Assembly: GCA_016720905.1 (NCBI GenBank)
Contig: JADKJT010000017.1
Location: forward strand, 1 to 64,000
Direction of reading: 5' to 3'
DNA length: 64,000 nt
From: Gemmatimonadaceae bacterium
GTDB taxonomy: Bacteria > Gemmatimonadota > Gemmatimonadetes > Gemmatimonadales > Gemmatimonadaceae
The notes under the pieces were generated by a model, which saw nothing but the letters and a program-made list of their open reading frames with translations, did not search any database and had not been told where the DNA came from. Numbering within the stretch: the stretch's first letter is position 1; every line of letters starts with the position of its first letter. Position numbers and translations under genes: made by a program. Below, one piece after another: positions 1 through 8,058 of the stretch.

Positions 1-1
1 G

Positions 2-1432
2 TCCGGAGGGCGCAAGCGACAGACGTTGCTGGCGCGCGCACTGGTCCGTCAGCCCGATGTCCTGCTGTTGGACGAACCCACCAATCACCTGGACATCGAC
101 GCGGTTGAGTGGATGGAGCGGTTTCTGATTGGGCGCGGCACTTCGCTGGTGTTTGTCACGCATGACCGGGCGTTCCTGCGCAGCGTGGCCACGCGCATCG
201 TCGAACTGGATCGCGGCAAGCTGGTGGACTGGGGTACGGACTACGACACGTATCTCGAGCGCAAGGAGGCCGCGCTTGAGGTTGAAGCCAACGAGAATGC
301 CGAGTTCGACAAGAAATTGGCGCGGGAAGAGGTCTGGATACGCACCGGCATTCAGGCGCGGCGCACGCGCAACGAGGGTCGTGTGCGCGGACTCGAAGCA
401 CTGCGAGTAGAGCGCGCGGCGCGTCGGGAGCGTGTGGGCGCCGTGCGCATGCCGCAACAGGACGCGGAGCGTTCAGGGCGCCTGGTGGTGGAGGCACGCG
501 GCGTGTGCTTCGCGCGCGGCCAGCGCATGATCGTGCGCGACGCCGACGTCACCATCATGCGCGGCGATCGCGTGGGCATCATCGGCCCCAATGGTTCGGG
601 CAAGACGACGCTGTTGCAATTGCTGCTGGGCACGCTGGTGCCGGATTCGGGGTCGTTGCGTCTGGGGACCAACCTGGAAATCGCCTACTTCGATCAATTG
701 CGCGAACAGCTTGACCCGGACATGAGCGTGTTCGACAGTGTGGCTGACGGAGCGCAGGAGGTCACCGTGGGCGGTTCCACGCGCCACGTCAACGGGTACC
801 TGCAGGACTTTCTCTTTCCTCCTGATCGCGCACGTACACCGGTGCGTGCGCTTTCCGGCGGCGAGCGCAATCGTCTGCTGTTGGCCCGGCTCTTCACCCG
901 TTCGTTCAATCTGTTGGTGCTGGATGAACCCACCAACGATCTCGACATCGATACGCTCGAACTGCTGGCCGATCGGTTGCTGGAGTACTCGGGCACCTTT
1001 GATCGTCAGTCACGACCGCGTGTTTCTCGATCAGGTGGTGACCAGCACGCTGGTGTTCGAGGGCAATGGCCGGGTCGGGGAGTATGCGGGCGGTTACACC
1101 GACTGGGTGCGGCAGCGACCGTCGCCGCTCCAGGCTGTGCCGCAGCCCAGCCCGCCAGTCCACAGCCGGCACCGGCACCGTCACCGGCCGCCGCCAAGAA
1201 GCGACGACTGACCTTCGCCGAATCGACGGAGCTCAAGGCGCTCCCCGATCGCATCGACAGCAAGGAACGAGAACGCGACGCGATCCTGTCGTCGCTGGCC
1301 GAGCCGGCTGTGCTGCGTGATGGTGTGGCGGCGTTGGCCGCGCACACCCGGCTCACCACCGTCGATCAGGAACTCGCCGCGTTGCTGGAACGGTGGGAAG
1401 CGCTGGAGACGATCGTGGCCGAGTCGCGATAG
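2..1432 (+). CDS. uup: Uup-type ABC-F ATPase, 5'-truncated, with two frame breaks
   Basis: Duplicated-ATPase protein of the ABC-F family, soluble and ribosome- or DNA-associated rather than a transporter. The window opens inside the signature motif of the first ATPase domain (SGGRKRQTLLARAL), so roughly the first 140-150 residues are missing. Walker B (VLLLDEPTNHLD) and the switch His (VTHDR) follow, then a charged inter-domain linker. The second domain has Walker A (GPNGSGKTT), signature (LSGGERNRLLLAR) and Walker B (LVLDEPTNDLD). The next block, IVSHDRVFLDQVVTST up to GGYTDWVRQR, is found only in the neighbouring frame. One extra T in the TTT at 998-1000 explains the first shift. A compensating indel near 1110-1165 restores the frame for the KKRRLTFAE...LPDRID C-terminal coiled domain, which is typical of Uup. 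Indel errors are more likely than true decay. Confidence 0.85.
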   Translation, partial: SGGRKRQTLLARALVRQPDVLLLDEPTNHLDIDAVEWMERFLIGRGTSLVFVTHDRAFLRSVATRIVELDRGKLVDWGTDYDTYLERKEAALEVEANENAEFDKKLAREEVWIRTGIQARRTRNEGRVRGLEALRVERAARRERVGAVRMPQQDAERSGRLVVEARGVCFARGQRMIVRDADVTIMRGDRVGIIGPNGSGKTTLLQLLLGTLVPDSGSLRLGTNLEIAYFDQLREQLDPDMSVFDSVADGAQEVTVGGSTRHVNGYLQDFLFPPDRARTPVRALSGGERNRLLLARLFTRSFNLLVLDEPTNDLDIDTLELLADRLLEYSGTFDRQSRPRVSRSGGDQHAGVRGQWPGRGVCGRLHRLGAAATVAAPGCAAAQPASPQPAPAPSPAAAKKRRLTFAESTELKALPDRIDSKERERDAILSSLAEPAVLRDGVAALAAHTRLTTVDQELAALLERWEALETIVAESR

Positions 1433-1475
1433 CGACGGTGTGCGTGCTCTCTGTGGTAAGAGCTCGTTGACAGAC

Positions 1476-3820
1476 CTACTTCTTGACGGCCGGCGGTGCA
1501 GTGGGTGGCGCCAGCAACTGCTTGGCGGCGGTGTCACCGCCCGGGTTGATCGGCGGCTGTTGCCGGTCAAACCCGAACACCGACTCGCGTCGCATCGCTT
1601 TCGCGATCCCGCGCGCTTGCTGGAAGATGGAGTCCGACTCGGTCATCCGACCTGCGCTGGCCAGCGCTTCCGCCAGCGTGACCCCGCTGATCACGTAGAG
1701 ATCGGGAATACCCACGGACGCATCGTCCACCCAGCCGTCGCGCGCGGTGAGTGACTTGGTGGCGGTGAAGACTTCGTTCCACAGGGCCTTCGACCGATTG
1801 ATGTCCACCAGGCCTTCGCCCTGCACCATGACGGTGTCCTTGCCCGGCACGGCGACGTGATCGAGCAGCTTTTTCGCCATCCCCTGCGTGATGACATAGC
1901 GCTCGAGTCCCAGCTCGTACGGATAGCCGCCGGCGGTGCGGCTGAAATACATCGAGCGACCGGGAAACGCGTCGCGAATCATGAAGTACACCAGCTGGTC
2001 GGCCGCCATCAATTGCGGCAGGCGCGGGGTGGCCACGATGCCGTTGGCCTGGAACGCCGAATTGGCCGGCGTCTGAATGGCCAGCGGCATGCCGTCCGCT
2101 TCGTCAAACGTCATCTTGATGGGCGAGCCAGACGGCTTGGTCCATTGGCCTGACTTGTAAATGGCCGGTCCCGTTCGCCTCGTCGTACTCGTACACCGGT
2201 CGCCGAATCAGCTGGCGGCGATACCAGTCGGTATTCAGCAACGACGTGTTGGCCACGATGACGTCCTTCCGGATTCCTTCCACTTCCTGTGCATACCACA
2301 GGGGAAAGGTGTCGTTGTCTCCGACCGTCACCAAAATGCCATAGGGTTCGACGCTGTTCAGCAGATCGCGCGCAAAGTCCGTGGTGTCGGTCTGATTGGC
2401 GCGCGACGCCTGCTGCCAGTTGCCGAACAGCGGCACCAGCGCGATGGCCAGCAATGGCGACGCCATGGCAAAACTGCGCGGCCGCGGTTCAAGGACGTTG
2501 TCGCGCCCCAGGCGCACTTCATCGGAGCCGAAGATGCTGGCGGCGGTTTCCCACACGTACACGAGACCCAACGCGGCCCACACACTCAGCGCCGAGAAGC
2601 TCCAGAGATAGAAATAGTCACGGTCACGCACTTCGCGATCGACGGAATCGCCGAGGTCCGGCGCCTGGGAATGACCGTACTTGAAGTTCAGGTAGAAGAT
2701 GAGCGCCAGTGTCATGGTGAACACCAGCGGCCCGAAGAACGAAAAAGCTTCGTCGGTCCTTCTTGAAGTGCATCCACCCGCCGATGCCGCTCAAGATGAG
2801 AAAGAACACCGCCAGTCCGTTCTGCAGTCCCGGGCGCTGACCGTACGCATCGCGCAGGAACTGCCACTTGTAGTACAGCCAGTACATGCCGATCTGCGCC
2901 GTGAACGGCGCCTGCCGCTCCCCCAGTTCCGGCTTGCCGTACTGGCCGCGATTGAAATTGTACATGAAACGATCGTACGTGAGCTTCGAGAACGTGCACT
3001 TGAACTCGAGCTTGGTGACGCACCCCGTTGGTTCGCCTTCGTTGATGGCGGGGAAGTGCGCCGCACGAATGGGTTGCGTGGCAAACGGCGTCATGCCGAA
3101 CACCAGCGCGGCGCCGCAGGCCACCAGCAGCTTCCAGCGCAGCAGGAACGCCGGACGACGAATGATGACCGCCAGGCCGACCGCGGGCGCCGCCAGCATA
3201 CCGGCCATGTGATTGGCGTAACCCAGGCCAAGCACGTAGGCAATCAACACCAGCAGCCGATCGCCAATTCTGTCTTCCGGGTCGTCGCACCAGCGCACCG
3301 TCAACCAGCAGATGACGGCCAGCCCAAGCAGCGACACGGTGTACACCTTCTCATTCACCACCGACTGGTTCCACACCGTGAACGAGGTGGCGCCAATGAG
3401 CACGGCCAGCGATCCGCCCACCACGCGCTGCCAGCGCCGCGGCAACCAGCCCACCAGCACCCGTTCGGTCACCAGAAACCAGAACCCTGCCGACACCGCG
3501 CTTGAGACCGCCGCCAGCACGTTGATGCGCATGGCCACCGACGGTGCGATGGGCAGGATCGCGAACACGCGGCCAATGAGCACGAAGAACGGGTTGCCAG
3601 GCGGATGCGGGATCCCCAGCACGAACGCCGCCGCGATGTACTCGCTGGTGTCCCACATGGACGTCGTGGGCGCGAGGGTCAGGATGTACAGCACGAACAC
3701 CACCAGCCCGGCAATGGCCGCGGCGAGGTAGGACGGCCGATAATCCAGTTCAGCGGTGCCGGTGGCCACGCGGGAAGGCGTCCGCGGAGGCGCAGCCGCA
3801 GCGGCGGTAGCGATGGTCAT
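1476..3820 (-). CDS. DUF2723 (protein O-mannosyltransferase-like) membrane protein, frameshifted twice
   Basis: Large integral membrane protein of the DUF2723 family, whose members resemble GT-C-type glycosyltransferases; the substrate is unknown. The N-terminal part has many hydrophobic segments and the family block around WDTSEYIAAAFVLGIPHPPG, corresponding to the acidic catalytic-loop region of GT-C enzymes. The C-terminal third is soluble, with VGDNDTFPLWYAQEV and LLNTDWYRRQL, as in homologs. The sequence occupies three frames in succession: an extra A in the A-run at 2742-2746 shifts the first break, and one extra base near 2163-2168 shifts the second. Correcting both gives one protein of about 780 residues. 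It is the last gene of the minus-strand block, 76 bp downstream of purH. Alternatives are a genuine pseudogene or, much less likely, programmed frameshifting. Confidence 0.8.
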
Positions 3821-3896
3821 GGTTTCAAGAATGAAGAAGGCGGGACGGACAACCTGAAGAACTTAACCTGAGCTCGGCCGGAGCGGCCAGCGCCGT

Positions 3897-5429
3897 CTAG
3901 TGTCGGAACAGCCTCGCCCCGGTGAAGATCATCGCGATATTGTGTTCGTCGGCTGCCGCGATCACGTCGGCGTCGCGCACCGACCCGCCCGGCTGAACGA
4001 TGGCGGTGACGCCAGCGGCTGCGGCGTGATCGACGCCGTCACGGAACGGAAAGAAAGCGTCCGACCCCAGCGAGGCACCCGCCGTGGCATGTCCCAGCGA
4101 CGTGGCTTTGTGCACGGCGAGAAACGACGCATCGACGCGGGACATCTGTCCGGCCCCAATGCCAATCGTCGCCCCATCGCGCACCAGCACGATGGCGTTG
4201 GACTTGACGCTCGCCACTGCACGCCAGGCGAATGACAAGTCGCGCTGCTCCTCGCGCGTAGGTTGACGCTTGGTCACGGCATTCCAGAGCGCCGGCACTT
4301 CGGGCACGGGCGCGCGGTCCTGCACCAGCAGTCCGCCGCGCACACGCTTGTAGTCCATCCCGCCGGCTGGCCACAGGGCGCGACCGGCCAGGACGCGCAG
4401 ATTCTTCTTGCGCACGAGAATCTCTACGGCCTCGTCGGCGAATGACGGCGCCACAATGCACTCCACGAAGAGACTCGAGATCGCGTCGGCCGCGGCGACG
4501 TCAACCGGCACACTGAAGGCAATCACCGAGCCGAACGCCGAGACGGGGTCGCAGGCGAGCGCCTTCTTGTACGCGTCCAGCGCATCGGTGCCGGTGGCCA
4601 GTCCGCACGGGGTCGTGTGCTTGATAATGGCGCACGCCGGCTGCTCCCCGAACGGTTCGATCGCCAGCATCGCTCCTTCCAGGTCGAGCAGATTGTTGAA
4701 CGACAGTTCCTTGCCGCCCAATTGTCTCAGGGCACCCAGTCCCGCGCCCGGGCGCTCCACATAAAACGCGGCGCGTTGTTGCGGGTTCTCGCCGTACCGC
4801 AACGCCTGCTGCTTCTGAAACGAGAGCGGGTAGTGGTCGGGGAACGGCTCCCCGCGCTGCGCCGCAAACCACTGCGCGATCGCCGCGTCGTAGCTGCTGG
4901 TGTGCGCGTACACCTTTTCGGCCAACAGCTGACGCAACGCCGGGTCGTCCGCGCCAGTGGCGATTACGGCAAGGACCCGCGCGTAGTCGGCGGGGTCGAC
5001 CAGCACCCAGACCGCATAGAAGTTCTTGGCGGCCGAGCGCAGCATGGAGGGTCCACCGATATCGATATTCTCGATCACGTCGTCGGGATGCACACCCGCC
5101 TTCGCCGCTGTCTCGCGGAACGGATACAGGTTGACCACGACGAGATCGATCGTGCCGATATGGTGGTCGGCGATGGCGGACATGTGCGCCGGCAGATCGC
5201 GACGCGCCAGCAGGCCGCCATGCACCGCCGGGTGCAGCGTCTTCACCCGACCGTCGAGCATTTCCGGAAATCCCGTGATGTCGCTGACGTCAAGGACTGT
5301 GAGGCCGCTCTCGCGGAGGACACGCGCCGTGCCGCCGGTAGACACGAGCTCGTACCCGTGTTGCACCAGCTGCGTGGCAAACGGCACAAGGCCGGACTTG
5401 TCGGAAACGGAAAGAAGCGCGCGAGGCAT
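3897..5429 (-). CDS. purH: bifunctional AICAR transformylase / IMP cyclohydrolase
   Basis: Catalyses the last two steps of de novo IMP synthesis: formyl transfer from 10-formyl-THF to AICAR, then ring closure to IMP, in the cytosol. The 510 residues match the usual length. The N-terminal MGS-like cyclohydrolase domain starts ALLSVSDKSGLVPFA and includes STGGTARVL and GRVKTLHPAVHGG. The C-terminal transformylase domain has the Lys-His pair in IIKHTTPCG and the conserved end block FRDGVDHAAAAGVTAIVQPG. The gene is intact, unlike its downstream neighbour. purN lies directly upstream on the same strand, separated by a heptamer tandem repeat, so the two purine genes form one functional block. Confidence 0.98.
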   Translation of the reverse strand: MPRALLSVSDKSGLVPFATQLVQHGYELVSTGGTARVLRESGLTVLDVSDITGFPEMLDGRVKTLHPAVHGGLLARRDLPAHMSAIADHHIGTIDLVVVNLYPFRETAAKAGVHPDDVIENIDIGGPSMLRSAAKNFYAVWVLVDPADYARVLAVIATGADDPALRQLLAEKVYAHTSSYDAAIAQWFAAQRGEPFPDHYPLSFQKQQALRYGENPQQRAAFYVERPGAGLGALRQLGGKELSFNNLLDLEGAMLAIEPFGEQPACAIIKHTTPCGLATGTDALDAYKKALACDPVSAFGSVIAFSVPVDVAAADAISSLFVECIVAPSFADEAVEILVRKKNLRVLAGRALWPAGGMDYKRVRGGLLVQDRAPVPEVPALWNAVTKRQPTREEQRDLSFAWRAVASVKSNAIVLVRDGATIGIGAGQMSRVDASFLAVHKATSLGHATAGASLGSDAFFPFRDGVDHAAAAGVTAIVQPGGSVRDADVIAAADEHNIAMIFTGARLFRH

Positions 5430-5463
5430 ATGAAACTGAGTTGGAAGTGATAGGCTATGTACG

Positions 5464-5540
5464 AAGTACCAAGTACCAAGTACCTAGTACCAAGTACCAA
5501 GTACTAGGTACCAGGTACCAGGTACTAGGTACTATGTACT
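5464..5540. repeat. degenerate 7-bp tandem repeat (WRGTACY), about 11 units
   Basis: Between purN and purH lie 11 consecutive heptamers such as AAGTACC, TAGTACC, AAGTACT, AGGTACC, AGGTACT and ATGTACT. The GTAC core is kept in every unit. Because GTAC is self-complementary, the array reads similarly on both strands and can fold. The array touches the purN stop codon. A second array of the same family follows eno at 29171-29254. This resembles the short tandemly repeated heptamers (STRR) known from cyanobacteria in architecture, not in sequence. No function can be assigned. Confidence 0.9.
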
Positions 5541-6162
5541 ATGTCCCTCCCTCTCTCCCCAATCGGATAACCCCTCGCGCCACGGCTGCCACCGTTCGCG
5601 GCAGCAGTTTGTGCTCGGCGCGCAGCACTCGCGCGGCCAGCGTTGCCGGTGTGTCATTGACGTGCACACGCACCGGCCACTGCGCGGCGATGGCCCCGCG
5701 ATCGAATTCGTTGTCGACGAAATGCACGGTGGCGCCGGACACCTTGACGCCATGCGCCAGTACGGCCTCGTGAACCCGCATGCCGTGCATCCCGGCACCG
5801 CCAAACGCCGGCAAGAGCGACGGATGGATGTTGAGCAGGCGCCCATGATAGGCCGCCACGACACCCGGAGGGACTAGCTTGAGATAGCCGGCCAATACCA
5901 GCAGGTCCACGTCGGCGGCGCGGAACTGCGCCAACTGCGACTCCGCATCATCGGGATTGGCAATCACGCCATGTGGAATGCCGGCGGCAGCAGCGCGCGC
6001 CAATGCGCCGGCATCCGCACGATTCGAGCCCACCCAGACGATGGTGCCCGCGTCGGACCCCGGTCCGGCGAAGTAGTCGATGAGTGCTTGCAGGTTGCTC
6101 CCGCTGCCCGACGCCAGCACCCCGATGCGCGCGCGCGCGGACGCTGATGACGAGGTCGTCAT
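5539..6162 (-). CDS. purN: phosphoribosylglycinamide formyltransferase
   Basis: Transfers a formyl group from 10-formyl-THF to GAR in de novo purine synthesis. The 207 residues fit the family. The folate enzyme fold starts with GVLASGSGSNLQALID, and the catalytic Asn and His are in LLNIHPSLLPAF. The catalytic Asp is in EFDRGAIAAQ. The ATG at 6162 is chosen because the formyltransferase fold starts about a dozen residues later and it overlaps the gmhB stop as ATGA, indicating translational coupling. A longer in-frame extension is open upstream but has no family similarity. The C-terminus runs into the heptamer repeat array. Confidence 0.96.
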   Translation of the reverse strand: MTTSSSASARARIGVLASGSGSNLQALIDYFAGPGSDAGTIVWVGSNRADAGALARAAAAGIPHGVIANPDDAESQLAQFRAADVDLLVLAGYLKLVPPGVVAAYHGRLLNIHPSLLPAFGGAGMHGMRVHEAVLAHGVKVSGATVHFVDNEFDRGAIAAQWPVRVHVNDTPATLAARVLRAEHKLLPRTVAAVARGVIRLGREGGT

Positions 6163-6767
6163 GCGCGCCCTCGCGCGATCCAGGCTATCGCTTTCGACAT
6201 CGCATCGCCAATGTCGTCGGCCACCTGCACCCCAGGTCGGGCATTCTCGCGTGCGCGCAGGAGATCCTCCATGGGTGTTTCCACCCCAGGAACGAGAATG
6301 CCCAGCCCACCGGTGGTGACGGCTGGTTGCACATCGCGCCACCGATCGCCCACGTAGACTGACGCGGGCAACGACAGTCCCAGGGCCGCGGCCGCGTCGC
6401 GATGCATGCCGATTCCCGGCTTGCGGCACTCGCACGGGCCATCACGCTCCGGCCAATGCGGGCAATGATAACTGGCGTCGATCTGTGCGTCCTCGGCCGC
6501 GAGCAGCGCGTCCAACCGTGCGCGCACCGAGGCGTACTGTGCCTCGGTGATGTGCCCACGTCCAATTCCCGACTGATTCGTCACCACCACCACGGGAATG
6601 CGCGCGACATTCGCGCGTCGCACGGCCAACGCCGCGCCCGGCAGCAGTACCACCTGCTCCGGTTCGGACGGGTAATGCGCGTCGGCGATGAGCGTACCAT
6701 CGCGATCGAGAAAGAGCGCCGGGCGTGCCACGTGATCAATCGGGTGGTTTGCGCGTCGGTGCGTCAC
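6159..6767 (-). CDS. gmhB: D-glycero-D-manno-heptose-1,7-bisphosphate phosphatase-like HAD hydrolase
   Basis: HAD-superfamily phosphatase of the GmhB/HisB-N type, which removes the C7 phosphate in ADP-heptose synthesis for LPS inner core. HAD motif I is LFLDRDGTL (nucleophile Asp plus acid/base Asp), motif II is VVTNQSGIGRG, and motif IV is YVGDRWRD. The zinc loop YHCPHWP ... CECRKP is present, a hallmark of GmhB and HisB-N. The length of 202 residues is typical. No histidine genes are near, which favours GmhB, but HisB-type activity or another sugar phosphate cannot be excluded. It overlaps the upstream lipoprotein gene by 32 bp and purN by 4 bp. Confidence 0.88.
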   Translation of the reverse strand: MTHRRANHPIDHVARPALFLDRDGTLIADAHYPSEPEQVVLLPGAALAVRRANVARIPVVVVTNQSGIGRGHITEAQYASVRARLDALLAAEDAQIDASYHCPHWPERDGPCECRKPGIGMHRDAAAALGLSLPASVYVGDRWRDVQPAVTTGGLGILVPGVETPMEDLLRARENARPGVQVADDIGDAMSKAIAWIARGRA

Positions 6768-8058
6768 TGCTGTCCTTCTTCACTTCTTTCGCGGTGACAA
6801 ATCCCCGCGCCGGTGACTTCACGGTGCCGGAGAGACTGCGCACACTGTTGACCTGCAACCGGTAGGCCGTGCCCGGCTTGAGCGCCTCCTCCAACGTCAG
6901 GTACAACTCAGCAGACACGGCTGCCCGCTTCATCTTTGGCGGCGGCGTGGTGTCACGGGGCGGGAGCGGCCGTCCACCGCGCAGCGCCACCTGTCGTCGC
7001 GCCTCGCGTGCCGCGCGATCGAGGGCCGCGACGCTGTCGGCCCGGCGTTGCCGGGCCAGCGTGTCAGCGCGTGCGCGGCCCGCCGCCGTCGTGTCCTGCG
7101 GCGTCTTGGCGGCAATGGAGTCTGCCGCCCGCTTGCGCATCACCGAATCAAACGCCGCGCGCTCCGCCGTGGTTTGCACCAGGGCCACGCCAATCGCGGT
7201 GGAGTCCGCGCGCTTGAGAATGAACTGCGGTCGCGTCAGTTGTTGGTCCGGCGACATCGGCTTGTCAAACGACACCTTGATGACGCGCAGGCTGTCTTGC
7301 GGTGTGACCACGATATCGGCAATGCGCAGGCCCACGGTATCGTGCGGGAATGCGTACAGTTCCACGTCAACCCGCTGCGTAAGCGTCACGCGGACCGTGT
7401 CAAACGCTTCGGTGGGATCGAGCAGTCGATTGTTGTTGCGGTCCACCACGGCCCGCACGGCGTAGAACCCGGCCGGCACATGCTTCAGGTCGAACCGGCC
7501 CAGTGAATCCGAGAGCACCTGATAGGTGGTGCTGTCGGGCGCGATGGCCTCGATCAGCGCCTTGTTGGCGCCGCGGCCCGCCACCCAATCAAAGGCCAGA
7601 CCGGTGATATTCGTGGCCGGTATGGGCCCGCCCGTGCTGAAGACCACGGTGAAGGCCGTGTCGATACTGTTGTTGCGCAGGTCGGAAATGCCCGAACTGA
7701 TCTGTACCGAATACACCGTGTTGGGTTTCCACCCGCCTTTCGGATGCACGGTCAAGCGGTCACGGTGCCAATCCACACTGGCATCCTTGACGCGCGGACT
7801 GATGAACACCAGGCCGTCCAGCGACGTCGCGTTCTTGGGGGTTTCGCTGATGACTTCGTTGAATCGGATTTCCAGATCCTTGAGCTTGGCACCCACCGTC
7901 ATGGTCTTGGGTGCAATGCCGAGAATGACCGGTGCCGTCACGTCAGGCGGGCCACCAGGCGGCTGACCGGCGTTGGCGCAGGCGGCGGCCATGCCGGCCG
8001 TACACGCGGCGACCACAACACTCAGTATGCGCAGCAGTCGCCCGTGCGTCGGGGTCAT
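6736..8058 (-). CDS. Ig-like (Big_5) domain lipoprotein
   Basis: Predicted exported lipoprotein of 440 residues. It has a short basic N-terminus and a hydrophobic stretch ending in GMAAACANAG, a plausible lipobox, then a Pro-rich linker. The first folded part, from PDVTAPVILGIAPKTM through RFNEVISETP to SGISDLRNNSI, matches the Big_5 bacterial Ig-like domain. A carboxypeptidase-regulatory-like beta-sandwich follows (LGRFDLKHVPAGFYAVRAVV). The last 150 residues are rich in Ala, Arg, Thr and Pro and low in complexity. The start ATG overlaps the valS stop by 4 bp. The family is common in Gemmatimonadota and Bacteroidota; its role is unknown. The coupling to valS looks historical rather than functional. 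Confidence 0.82.
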   Translation of the reverse strand: MTPTHGRLLRILSVVVAACTAGMAAACANAGQPPGGPPDVTAPVILGIAPKTMTVGAKLKDLEIRFNEVISETPKNATSLDGLVFISPRVKDASVDWHRDRLTVHPKGGWKPNTVYSVQISSGISDLRNNSIDTAFTVVFSTGGPIPATNITGLAFDWVAGRGANKALIEAIAPDSTTYQVLSDSLGRFDLKHVPAGFYAVRAVVDRNNNRLLDPTEAFDTVRVTLTQRVDVELYAFPHDTVGLRIADIVVTPQDSLRVIKVSFDKPMSPDQQLTRPQFILKRADSTAIGVALVQTTAERAAFDSVMRKRAADSIAAKTPQDTTAAGRARADTLARQRRADSVAALDRAAREARRQVALRGGRPLPPRDTTPPPKMKRAAVSAELYLTLEEALKPGTAYRLQVNSVRSLSGTVKSPARGFVTAKEVKKDSSDAPTRKPPD

